Shown one piece after another: positions 17,406 through 24,513 of a DNA stretch of 64,000 nt (positions are counted from its first letter, which is position 1; the number at the start of each line of letters is the position of its first letter). Origin of the DNA: Planctomycetota bacterium. Its GTDB lineage: Bacteria > Planctomycetota > B15-G4 > SIAN01. Both the position numbers and the translations under genes were made by a program. The notes under the pieces were generated by a model. It did not search any database. It saw only the letters and a program-made list of their open reading frames with translations, and was not told the DNA's origin. Location: NCBI GenBank assembly GCA_028289345.1, contig JANQQL010000025.1:124001-188000 (forward strand), written 5' to 3'.

Positions 17406-17473
17406 CGCGAGGGTTCCTTTTGGTTCCGTGTGGGGGGGATGACGTTCGGAGTCATCCGGACGTGGAGACCAAT

Positions 17474-17489
17474 CACAAGGACCGTGCCG
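17474..17489 (-). promoter_or_regulatory. Candidate sigma-54 (-24/-12) promoter
   Basis: On the minus strand CGGCACGGTCCTTGTG matches the consensus TGGCACG-N4-TTGCW except at the first base and at the -12 C (T here). The spacing is exact, and the predicted transcription start is about 60 bp before the cysteine hydrolase ATG. A divergent sigma-54 activator gene with palindromic sites 100-165 bp away supports it. The T at the conserved -12 C weakens it. Confidence 0.5.
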
Positions 17490-17515
17490 TTCGCTCGGGG
17501 AGACGCCCGAGTTGT

Positions 17516-17535
17516 TTGTAAGTGATTATTTACAA
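17516..17535. promoter_or_regulatory. Inverted repeat TTGTAA-N8-TTACAA
   Basis: Perfect 6-bp arms separated by eight AT-rich bases lie in the middle of the divergent intergenic region. This is a plausible binding site for a second regulator, such as a MarR or HxlR type common near pirin and nitroreductase genes. No cognate regulator gene is adjacent. Confidence 0.4.
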
Positions 17536-17587
17536 GTGCCTTATGGGCTATTTTTGTGCATGTCTCATCCAAATAGGAGGCGGCGGC

Positions 17588-17640
17588 GAAACGTTTCTTT
17601 CTGTTTCACTTGTTTCATTAGCCTCCAATGAAACGTTTCA
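17588..17640. promoter_or_regulatory. Enhancer-like sites for the divergent activator
   Basis: GAAACGTTTC occurs at 17588-17597 and again inside the 12-bp palindrome TGAAACGTTTCA at 17629-17640. Between them are two direct copies of TGTTTCA (17602-17608 and 17611-17617) with nine-base periodicity, which match the half-site in inverse orientation. The cluster lies just upstream of the activator start and 100-165 bp upstream of the candidate sigma-54 promoter, the usual place for an activator's upstream sites. It could serve both operon activation and autoregulation. Confidence 0.55.
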
Positions 17641-17657
17641 ATTCGGAGTCTCTTCCC

Positions 17658-19418
17658 ATGAAGGTCGCCGGCATCGACCTCCCCAGCCTGCTGCGCTTCG
17701 ATCAGGCCGAAGGGCTGATCCGGCTCCAGACCTACCGAATGGTGCTGCTGTCCGCATGCGCCCTCGGGGCCCTTCGCCGCGAACTCATTGACACTCTTGG
17801 GTGGCAGCGGGCTCGTGGGGTCATGAAACGTTTCGGGCATGCCGCGGGGCTGGCCGACGGGCTGGCGCTCAACAAGCTGTTTCCCGATGCGACAGTGCTG
17901 CAACACATGGAGTTCGGCCCGGCGTTGCATGGCTTGGAGGGCGTGGCCAACGTGGTCCGGATTCCCGAGCTCTGTCGCATCGATCCCGAACACGGAGAGC
18001 TTCATATCGAAGCCTATTGGGAGAACTCCTACGAAGCAGAGCAGCATCTCGAGTTGTTTGGGCCCAGCGAAGAGCCGGTGTGCTGGACCTTGGCGGGCTA
18101 CGCGACCGGTCATTCGAGTTCGGCGGGGGGCGAGCGAACCGTCGTCGTCGAGAAGGAATGCCGGGCCCAGGGAGCGGAACGCTGTCGCTTCGTGGTGGGA
18201 TACGCCAAGGACATGCCGGAAGCTGCCAAGGCGGAGGAGCCGGACTACGAGAAGGATCACTTGCCGGAAGTGCTTCAGCAGATGCACAACCGCATGCGTC
18301 AGCAGTCGCGCACCTTGCGCGCGACCGAGCGCAAGGTGCAGGGGCTCGAGGCGGAGCTGTCCCAGTACCGACGACCGGAGAACCTCGTCGGAGACAGTCC
18401 TCGTTTCGAAGAGGCTTTGGCCATGGCGCGGACCGTGGCACCGGTCGATTCCACGGTTTTGCTCTTGGGGGAAAGCGGTACCGGCAAAGAGGGGCTCGCG
18501 CGTTTCTTGCATGACCAATCGTTGCGCAGCAGTCGCCCGTTCATTGCCGTGAACTGCAGCGCGTTGCCGGAAACGCTTCAGGAGGCGGAGCTGTTCGGCT
18601 ACGCGAAGGGAGCGTTCACGGGTGCGTCCACGGCCAGTGCTGGTGTTTTCGAAGCGGCCCACAAGGGAACCTTGTTCCTGGATGAAGTCGGGGACCTCTC
18701 CGTTTCTGCCCAAACCAAGATCCTCCGCGCGCTCCAGGAAGGGGAGATCAAGCGACTCGGAGAAACCCAGACTCGTCGCGTCGATGTTCGAGTCGTGGCC
18801 GCCACCCACCGCGATCTGCGCGGAATGTTGAGCGATCAGTCGTTCCGGGAAGATCTCTTCTATCGTCTCAGCGTGATCACGATTCAAGTGCCTCCTCTTC
18901 GAGATCGAGGCCATGATCGGTTGTTGTTGGCCGAGCACTTTCGGCAACGATTCGCTCGAAAGCTGGGCCGGTCCGTGGACCGGATCGCACGGGAGGCCCG
19001 AGCGGCGATCGCCGCCTATCGATGGCCGGGCAACGTGCGAGAACTCCAGAATGCGATGGAGCGGGCGGTCATCCTTTCCGCCAATGATGAGGTCAACCTC
19101 GAAGACTTGCCGGTGGAAGTTCGCAACCAAGAGGAGGCGGAGCCGCCGCGCCCTTCGCGCCAACCAAGCGTGTCTCCGAAGCTGAGGCAGAGCATCTTGA
19201 ACACGGCCGATGAGGGCGAGCGCATTTGGGCGGCCCTCCAGGCGCTTCGTGGAAATCGCGATCGAGCGGCGTCGCTTCTCGGGATGAGTCGGACCACGTT
19301 GTGGCGGCGCATGCGCAAGTTCGGCTTGCTCGGTGAGGACGTCAAGGTCGATCGCTCGGCGCGTCGTTTTCCCGGCAGCAGCGATGGCGATGCCCAAGAC
19401 CCGCCGCGCCGTCAGTGA
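17658..19418 (+). CDS. Sigma-54-dependent activator, XylR_N-V4R-AAA-Fis type
   Basis: This 586-residue enhancer-binding protein has the XylR/DmpR layout. An XylR_N-type region (about 10-105) is followed by a V4R domain (about 120-183) with C168 and C176 in ECRAQGAERCRFVV, then a helical linker at 205-238. The AAA+ domain carries Walker A GESGTGKE (271-278), the GAFTGA sigma-54 contact loop (318-323) and Walker B LFLDEV. A Fis-type helix-turn-helix lies near the C-terminus (ASLLGMSRTTLWRRMRKFG). In XylR/DmpR the N-terminal domains bind aromatic effectors, so an aromatic inducer is plausible here. The start at 17658 has CGGAG upstream; an in-frame ATG at 17628 lacks a ribosome site and falls within the palindromes. 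It diverges from the hydrolase/pirin/nitroreductase operon, the likely target. Confidence 0.9.
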   Translation: MKVAGIDLPSLLRFDQAEGLIRLQTYRMVLLSACALGALRRELIDTLGWQRARGVMKRFGHAAGLADGLALNKLFPDATVLQHMEFGPALHGLEGVANVVRIPELCRIDPEHGELHIEAYWENSYEAEQHLELFGPSEEPVCWTLAGYATGHSSSAGGERTVVVEKECRAQGAERCRFVVGYAKDMPEAAKAEEPDYEKDHLPEVLQQMHNRMRQQSRTLRATERKVQGLEAELSQYRRPENLVGDSPRFEEALAMARTVAPVDSTVLLLGESGTGKEGLARFLHDQSLRSSRPFIAVNCSALPETLQEAELFGYAKGAFTGASTASAGVFEAAHKGTLFLDEVGDLSVSAQTKILRALQEGEIKRLGETQTRRVDVRVVAATHRDLRGMLSDQSFREDLFYRLSVITIQVPPLRDRGHDRLLLAEHFRQRFARKLGRSVDRIAREARAAIAAYRWPGNVRELQNAMERAVILSANDEVNLEDLPVEVRNQEEAEPPRPSRQPSVSPKLRQSILNTADEGERIWAALQALRGNRDRAASLLGMSRTTLWRRMRKFGLLGEDVKVDRSARRFPGSSDGDAQDPPRRQ

Positions 19419-19462
19419 CTTTCGGGGAGCCGATGCGGGATCCAAGGCAGGTTTGATTGAAT

Positions 19463-19485
19463 AGATCATATATGATATATGATCT
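19463..19485. promoter_or_regulatory. Operator palindrome of the GntR regulator
   Basis: Arms AGATCATATAT and ATATATGATCT form a perfect 11-bp inverted repeat around a single G, ending three bases before the GntR start codon. The AT-rich sequence stands out in GC-rich DNA. A palindrome this close to the start implies autorepression of the GntR/serine hydrolase pair. Confidence 0.7.
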
Positions 19486-19488
19486 TCC

Positions 19489-20154
19489 ATGAGAGTCGAT
19501 CGGATACCCATCCGCCGCGTGGTCGCTGACGAGCTCCGCCGCCGGGTCGTCCTTGGCGCCGTGCGGCCGGGACAGCGCTTGATCGAGACTGATCTGGCGC
19601 GGGAGTTCGGAGTCAGCCAAACCCCGGTCCGAGAAGCTCTGTTCGGACTGGAAGTGGACGGGTTCCTGACATCGCGACCGGGTTGTGGGTTTGCCGTGGC
19701 GGAGCTCTCGATCGAGGAGGTCAAGGAGACCTTCCCCATCCTCGGCAGTTTGGAAGCGATGGCGTTGCGATCCGCAGGCATCCCGGACATCGAACAGATG
19801 CAGGAACTGCATCGCATCAATGATCGCATGCGCTCCGAAGCAACCACGGAGTGCCTGGATCTCGATGGGCAGTGGCATGACTGTCTGCTGTCCCACTGCA
19901 CCAATCAACGCTTGAAGACGATGCTCGCTGGATTGAAGCGGGCGGTGTACCGCTACGACTACGCGTACATGCGTCAGGAAAGTAGTCGCTCGTCCTCCGC
20001 CGCATGCCACGACTCCATCCTGGCGGAACTCGAGAACCGCCAGCTTGCCAAGGCCGCTCGCCTGTTGGAGAAGAACTGGACCGATGGCATTCCGGCCATG
20101 GTGAGTTGGCTCGAGCAACGAAGAAGTGAGGGTTCCGATGACTCTGGTTCGTGA
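19489..20154 (+). CDS. GntR family regulator (FadR/FCD subfamily)
   Basis: This 221-residue protein has the GntR winged helix at about residues 5-72 (RRVVADELRRRVVLGAVRPGQRLIETDLAREFGVSQTPVREAL, then LEVDGFLTSRPGCGFAV). An all-helical C-terminal FCD-like effector domain follows (about 80-205, with QWHDCLLSHCTNQRL and ACHDSILAELENRQLAKA). Subfamily members bind small carboxylates or metal-linked ligands and usually repress adjacent genes. A 23-bp palindrome directly before the start is the likely operator. The stop overlaps the following serine hydrolase gene by 17 bp, so they are probably co-regulated. The effector is unknown. Confidence 0.85.
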   Translation: MRVDRIPIRRVVADELRRRVVLGAVRPGQRLIETDLAREFGVSQTPVREALFGLEVDGFLTSRPGCGFAVAELSIEEVKETFPILGSLEAMALRSAGIPDIEQMQELHRINDRMRSEATTECLDLDGQWHDCLLSHCTNQRLKTMLAGLKRAVYRYDYAYMRQESSRSSSAACHDSILAELENRQLAKAARLLEKNWTDGIPAMVSWLEQRRSEGSDDSGS

Positions 20155-21643
20155 AATGTTTGTCGGCTTGTGGTGCGTTGCTCCCTTCGGGTTTGTCACA
20201 ACCGCAACCGCCGTATCCGTTCCTGCGAGATCGAGTTCGGGTGCGTCCTGGGAGGCGCAAGTCGACCGACTCGTTGAGCACCTGATGAAAACCTACGATA
20301 TTCCCGGGATGGCTTTGGGAGTGGTTCAGGACGGCGAGGTCGTGTTTGCCAAGGGGTTCGGGGTCAAGAGCCGCGCCACCCAAGAGCCCGTCACCACCCG
20401 CTCATTGTTCCATATGGCCTCGGTCTCGAAGCCGTTCGTGGCGACCGCCATGGTGAGGCTTGCGGAAGAAGGTCAACTGGACCTGGACGCATCACCCGGC
20501 GAGTATCTCGACTACTTCGAGCTGGATGACGCTCGCGCCGAGTCGATCACTCTCCGCCACATGCTCACCCACAGCTCCGGCATGCCCGATGTTCTGGACT
20601 ACCACTGGGACAAACCAGAGGACGACGACGAATGTCTCGAGCGCTACGTCCGTAGCCTTTCTGACCGGCAGCTGCTATTCGAGCCGAATACCCGCCGACG
20701 CTATAGCAATATGGCGTTCGAGGTTTTGGGCGATGTGATCGCCAAAGTGTCCGAGCAGAGTTTCGAAGACTACGTTCGAAACGAGATTCTGCGGCCCCTG
20801 GGCATGAAGGACAGCTCGTTCTTTCGTCCCGAGACAGACCCGACCCTGCGAACCACCGGACATGTGACCAGACTGCGATCCGTGGTGAGCGAGGTGTATC
20901 CCTATCACCGAGCCCATGCCCCCAGCTCGACGCTGCACTCCAACGTCGACGACATGTTGCGCTGGATTCTCGCCAACTTGCGGGGCGGCACTCTGGACGA
21001 CTACGAATTCTTGCCGAAGTATCGCCTCGAGGAGATGTGGACGTTGGAAGAGGAGCTGCCAGGCAGCGAAGTTGGGCTGAGCTGGTTCCTCGATGATTCC
21101 CACGGGACTCGCCTGGTGTCTCACGGTGGGGCGGACACGGGGTTTCGCAGCTATCTCGGGCTGCTGCCGGACCGCAATGCCGGCTTTGTGATGATGAGCA
21201 ACTCAGGCAGCGCGTCTCGGGCGCAAGGCTGGGTTCAGGACGCGTTGATCGAACTATTGCAGGACCGCCCCATTCAACGGGTCAACGTTCGCGCTCCGGT
21301 CGATCTGGAAGTGGGTCGAGTCCTTGCGGAGCACGGAATCGAACGGGCGGTCTCCCACTATCAACTCCTGCGCTCTAATCCGGCCACCTTTGCCGGGAAT
21401 GAGCGTCATCTCTTGGCTCTCGCTGGTCAAGCCAAGGAGCTCGGTCGCAATGAAGATGCTCTCGCTTTGCTCGAGCTCAATCGGGAAGACTACCCGGATT
21501 CCGCGGACACCTTCTACTTCCTGGGAGAGTGGCACCGCGAAAACGGGGAGCGCGCCTCCGCCATCTCCTTCTATGAGGAGGCCTTGGAAAAGAGTCCGGC
21601 TCACGAGGGATCTTTGCAGGCCTTGAAGCTCCTGAGAGAGTAA
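20138..21643 (+). CDS. Exported serine hydrolase (class C beta-lactamase family) with TPR-like tail
   Basis: This 501-residue protein has a signal peptide (about 1-30). The hydrolase domain (about 40-370) carries S95-V-S-K98 in MASVSKPF, the YSN motif in RRYSNMAFEVLG and HGG in LVSHGGADTG. The last 110 residues or so are helical and repeat-like (LLALAGQAKELGRNEDALALLE, YFLGEWHRENGERASAISFYEEAL), resembling tetratricopeptide repeats that may bind a partner. Members include peptidases and esterases, so the substrate is open. The ATG at 20138 has GAGGG upstream and was preferred over a GTG at 20126. Translation is coupled to the GntR gene. It is distinct from the tail-less homologue at 5332-6411. 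Confidence 0.8.
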   Translation: MTLVREMFVGLWCVAPFGFVTTATAVSVPARSSSGASWEAQVDRLVEHLMKTYDIPGMALGVVQDGEVVFAKGFGVKSRATQEPVTTRSLFHMASVSKPFVATAMVRLAEEGQLDLDASPGEYLDYFELDDARAESITLRHMLTHSSGMPDVLDYHWDKPEDDDECLERYVRSLSDRQLLFEPNTRRRYSNMAFEVLGDVIAKVSEQSFEDYVRNEILRPLGMKDSSFFRPETDPTLRTTGHVTRLRSVVSEVYPYHRAHAPSSTLHSNVDDMLRWILANLRGGTLDDYEFLPKYRLEEMWTLEEELPGSEVGLSWFLDDSHGTRLVSHGGADTGFRSYLGLLPDRNAGFVMMSNSGSASRAQGWVQDALIELLQDRPIQRVNVRAPVDLEVGRVLAEHGIERAVSHYQLLRSNPATFAGNERHLLALAGQAKELGRNEDALALLELNREDYPDSADTFYFLGEWHRENGERASAISFYEEALEKSPAHEGSLQALKLLRE

Positions 21644-21970
21644 CGAACCGGGAAGCAAGGGCGACAAATCTTGAAGAGCCCGCTCGTGGTGCTCAACGCA
21701 CGTGTCCGAGTCGCCGCCCCCGGTTTGCATTCGAAGCTCATGGAATGGTTGGATCGACGTGCTCGATGATGACTCCCGCAAACGAGCGGGAGCGGCTGGG
21801 CCCTCTCTTCAGGAAGATCCCGGTCGTGGGAACTTGAGTCCTTCGAGCGATCTGCGTGGGCGATTCGTGTCCAGACTGGGGCGGCCCCGTTCGCCCGCGT
21901 GTCGACTTCGCTAAGGTGAGTGCCCCGCCTGTTTCGAGCAGCTTGTGCCCCGTTTTCTTCAGGAGCCACC
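21644..21970. other. Intergenic region without a recognisable gene
   Basis: In these 327 bp between a serine hydrolase and an SRPBCC gene I see no credible coding sequence, RNA gene or strong hairpin. The only notable element is the AGGAG ribosome site for the next gene at the right end. Confidence 0.5.
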
Positions 21971-22423
21971 ATGGAAGTCAAGCATGGCGTTGACATCGAC
22001 GCGTCTCCCGACACGGTGTTCGACATCGTCAGTGATCTGAAAGGCTTCGGGCGTTGGGTGGATACCTTGGAAGCCGTGGAGGTGTTGTCCGGCCAAGCAC
22101 CCGAGGTGGGAACCCGGTTCACGCAGGTGTTTCGCGAGGACGACAAGAAAAAGTCCGTGGACGGCGAGGTGTTGGAGTCCACACGTCCCCAACGCTTTCG
22201 GATAAGAATCTCGGGAGCCGGCATGGTTGCGGATGTCGACTACCAGCTGCAACCGCGCGAAGGAAACGGAACCCGACTGGAGCAGGTTTCGTCCGTCGAA
22301 CTCCAGGGATGGACCGCCAAGCTGCTGAAGGGAGTGATCCGCAAGAAGTCTTATCAGCAAGTCCAGCGGTTCCACGACAACCTCAAGCGGCTCGCGGAAC
22401 AGACGTCACGCGAAGCCACTTGA
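21971..22423 (+). CDS. SRPBCC family protein (START-like fold)
   Basis: This 150-residue protein matches the polyketide cyclase/START-like SRPBCC group. It begins HGVDIDASPDTVFDIVSDLKGFGRWV, followed by GTRFTQVFRE, then a beta-rich centre (RFRIRISGAGMVADVDYQLQP) and a long C-terminal helix (YQQVQRFHDNLKRLAEQ). The fold encloses a hydrophobic pocket, and members bind or act on lipids and aromatics or have no known role. The start follows AGGAG by five bases. It is transcribed towards the NRPS locus and separated from it by a hairpin, so there is no evidence that it belongs to that pathway. Confidence 0.8.
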   Translation: MEVKHGVDIDASPDTVFDIVSDLKGFGRWVDTLEAVEVLSGQAPEVGTRFTQVFREDDKKKSVDGEVLESTRPQRFRIRISGAGMVADVDYQLQPREGNGTRLEQVSSVELQGWTAKLLKGVIRKKSYQQVQRFHDNLKRLAEQTSREAT

Positions 22424-22445
22424 GCGCCGGGGAAGGCTACCGAAT

Positions 22446-22484
22446 GGCCTCCGATCTCTCGATCGGACACCGCCATCCGAGGCC
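22446..22484. terminator. Hairpins between convergent SRPBCC and MbtH genes
   Basis: An inner hairpin TCCGATC-TCTC-GATCGGA (22450-22467) lies within a longer outer pairing GGCCTC (22446-22451) with GAGGCC (22479-22484), followed by TTTG. The two pairings are alternatives at one end. The location between two converging stops supports a terminator function. Confidence 0.6.
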
Positions 22485-22499
22485 TTTGTCAGCGGCCCG

Positions 22500-22742
22500 C
22501 TAACCTGCTCCTCCCTGCTCTTGAGCGCGAGCGTTCTCTTGGGCCTCCATTTTCTTTCGAAGGCTGAGCGGGCGCATATCCGTCCACACTTCATTGATGT
22601 GATCGAGGCATTCCTCCTTGCTCCCGGTCTTGCCCGCATCGCGCCAACCAAGTGGCAGCTCCCGATACTCGGGCCAGATCGAGTACTGCTCCTCGTGGTT
22701 CATCACCACTCGGTAGATGGTGTCGTCAGTTTCTTCGCTCAT
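22500..22742 (-). CDS. mbtH: MbtH-like protein, NRPS adenylation chaperone
   Basis: This 80-residue protein has the full MbtH signature: [19 protein letters not shown] and, further on, [11 protein letters not shown], with the conserved Trp residues and Pro. MbtH proteins bind the N-terminal part of adenylation domains and help them fold or activate amino acids, so it probably serves one or more of the eight A domains encoded upstream. It is the last gene of the leftward biosynthetic operon. Its ribosome site (GAGGG) begins in the stop region of the radical SAM gene, nine bases away. The Gln/Ala/Gly-rich C-terminal tail is not conserved. Confidence 0.95.
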   Translation of the reverse strand: MSEETDDTIYRVVMNHEEQYSIWPEYRELPLGWRDAGKTGSKEECLDHINEVWTDMRPLSLRKKMEAQENARAQEQGGAG

Positions 22743-22751
22743 CGGAGTCCC

Positions 22752-24410
22752 TCAGTTGAGTAGCAGGATGCCATCGCTGGGCTGATACTTGCCCATCTTG
22801 CGGAAGCGTTCCATCGCTTTTTCACCATTGAATTCGGTGGCGAGTTCGAAACGCTTTTCGTGGAAATGGATCGGCGGTTTTCCATCGTTTCGTTTCAGGG
22901 TGGAGGTGTGGAAGTTCCACAGCTCCGGATACTTGTTCACGTCAAAGTCGAGCTGATCCTGGTAGCGAACCCAGTCCGTGCTTCCCGGAATGAGGATCTC
23001 ATTGAAGAAGCTGAACCAAGTGTAGCTGTGGGGAATGCCCGACTTGTTGCCGTTGATTCGACGGATCTCATCTTGGATCTGATGGGAGCGTTCGCGAGTA
23101 ATCTCGATGGTTTCGTCGGTGTCTGTGGGGACGCCGACGATGATTCCCAAGTAGATGGCGGGGATCCCGACCCGGGCCATCTCGCGCACCAGTTCCAACT
23201 CGACTTCGAACTTCTGAAGCTTGCCGAGCTTGCGCATGTCTTGGTCGGCGAGCCGCTCGAGTGGAACATAGATTCGGTAGCAACCCACCCAGCGACCGTT
23301 GTCGCCACCGTTGTGATAGAACATGGCGTCAAACAGTTCGCGACGAATCTTGGCGGACGCGGAATCCCAAAGCAGACCGAACTGGATCCCCCCGTCGAAC
23401 TCCCATGCGAATCCAAGCTCTCGCATGTGGCGGAACATCTCGACCACCTCTCGAGTCCCGTTCTCTGGATCGAGAGCGACCCGGGTCAGTAGGTTGTCCT
23501 CGTTGAGGGCCAGACTCTTGACTCCGTGAGAAGCATAGAACTCGAGTAGTTCGCGAATGCGATGGGAGGTCGAGAAACGAAACTTGTCGCCAATCAAGTT
23601 GGGAGTTGCACAGAACGTGCAATGTTCGTGGCAACCGCGAGAAGATTCGAAGTGCATGATCGGTGCGGAAACACCTTCGATCAGAATTCCCTCGCCGCTT
23701 TCATCGAACTGGTGGACGTCCACGAGATCGAGAGCGGGAAACTCCACGGCGTTCATGTCCGTGGCCCATGGGTCCTTCTGATTGACGTAAGTGCCAACTT
23801 TCATGTAGCGGCCCTGGTACAGGCTTGACGTCGTCCGGCGTTGTCCCGCTTCCCGGAAGACCAGGCCGGGAATCTCGGCCAAGGCATCCCCCGCTTGCAG
23901 GGTGCGGATCAGAGCGGGCAGACGGCTTTCTCCCTCGGAAAGGACGACGATGTCGGCCCCGTGATCCATGTAGTACTCGTGGCGCGCGGCCACATCGCTG
24001 CCGCCGACCACCAGAATGACGTCCGGTTTGCACTCCTTCGCGTAGCGCAACAGATCCGCGCAAACACCGGCGTTCTGAGTGAAGTTGTTGGAGATGCAAA
24101 CGACGTCTGCGTTCTCGATGTCTTCGCGAGCCGCTTCGAACTCGGCACCTACCCGCACCGCGTCCATGGAGCGCCCGTAGTAATCGATGGTCTTGTAGCT
24201 CTCGACTCGATTCGGCTCGAGGATTCGCAGGTTGTTGATGGAGACCTGAACCTCGGGATGGCGAGTCCTGAGTGCCGATGCCAGCATCATTTCCGGCATG
24301 CTGGGAAACTTTGGGCGGCTCGGACTCACGAACCCGTCCTTGTCCACCAGGTTCGAGAGTGGCGGAACCACGAATACAACTCGTGGGTTTCGTGGGATTC
24401 TCTTCAACAT
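22752..24410 (-). CDS. Cobalamin-binding radical SAM enzyme
   Basis: This 552-residue enzyme of the B12-binding radical SAM class has a Rossmann-like cobalamin domain at about 75-190 (NADVVCISNNFTQN, VVGGSDVAARHEYYMDHGADIVVLSEGES). The radical SAM barrel begins near 250 with the iron-sulfur motif CHEHCTFC (CX3CX2C). Later segments include SLALNEDNLLT, IYLGIIVGVPTDTDETIE and FFNEILIPGSTDW. Known members methylate unactivated carbons or phosphorus, or do other radical chemistry. In this operon, between the halogenase-like gene and mbtH, it probably modifies the peptide or a carrier-bound amino acid. The ribosome site AAGGAAGAG supports the start. The exact reaction cannot be read from sequence. 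Confidence 0.85.
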   Translation of the reverse strand: MLKRIPRNPRVVFVVPPLSNLVDKDGFVSPSRPKFPSMPEMMLASALRTRHPEVQVSINNLRILEPNRVESYKTIDYYGRSMDAVRVGAEFEAAREDIENADVVCISNNFTQNAGVCADLLRYAKECKPDVILVVGGSDVAARHEYYMDHGADIVVLSEGESRLPALIRTLQAGDALAEIPGLVFREAGQRRTTSSLYQGRYMKVGTYVNQKDPWATDMNAVEFPALDLVDVHQFDESGEGILIEGVSAPIMHFESSRGCHEHCTFCATPNLIGDKFRFSTSHRIRELLEFYASHGVKSLALNEDNLLTRVALDPENGTREVVEMFRHMRELGFAWEFDGGIQFGLLWDSASAKIRRELFDAMFYHNGGDNGRWVGCYRIYVPLERLADQDMRKLGKLQKFEVELELVREMARVGIPAIYLGIIVGVPTDTDETIEITRERSHQIQDEIRRINGNKSGIPHSYTWFSFFNEILIPGSTDWVRYQDQLDFDVNKYPELWNFHTSTLKRNDGKPPIHFHEKRFELATEFNGEKAMERFRKMGKYQPSDGILLLN

Positions 24411-24513
24411 CTCTCTTCCTTCTTCCCACCGGCCTTGCTTCGACCGGTCTTCTTCTCACCCAGGCAAATCCGGCTTCTCCGACCGGATGGTTTCACGATG
24501 CTTCGGCGACTCC

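Noticed and set aside
17628..17657. Upstream ATG as the start of the sigma-54 activator
   Set aside because: No ribosome site precedes it and it overlaps the TGAAACGTTTCA palindrome; the ATG at 17658 has CGGAG upstream.
17825..17834. Third GAAACGTTTC copy inside the activator gene
   Set aside because: It encodes MKRF within the reading frame and may be a codon coincidence, so it was not counted as a regulatory site.
17565..19904. Minus-strand open frame of about 779 codons opposite the sigma-54 activator and GntR genes
   Set aside because: The plus strand carries complete AAA+ and GntR motifs; the antisense frame crosses two genes and their promoter.
21702..21914. Short 70-codon frame in the intergenic region after the TPR-tailed serine hydrolase
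   Set aside because: No ribosome site, no recognisable motif and a Ser/Arg/Pro-rich composition typical of random GC-rich frames.
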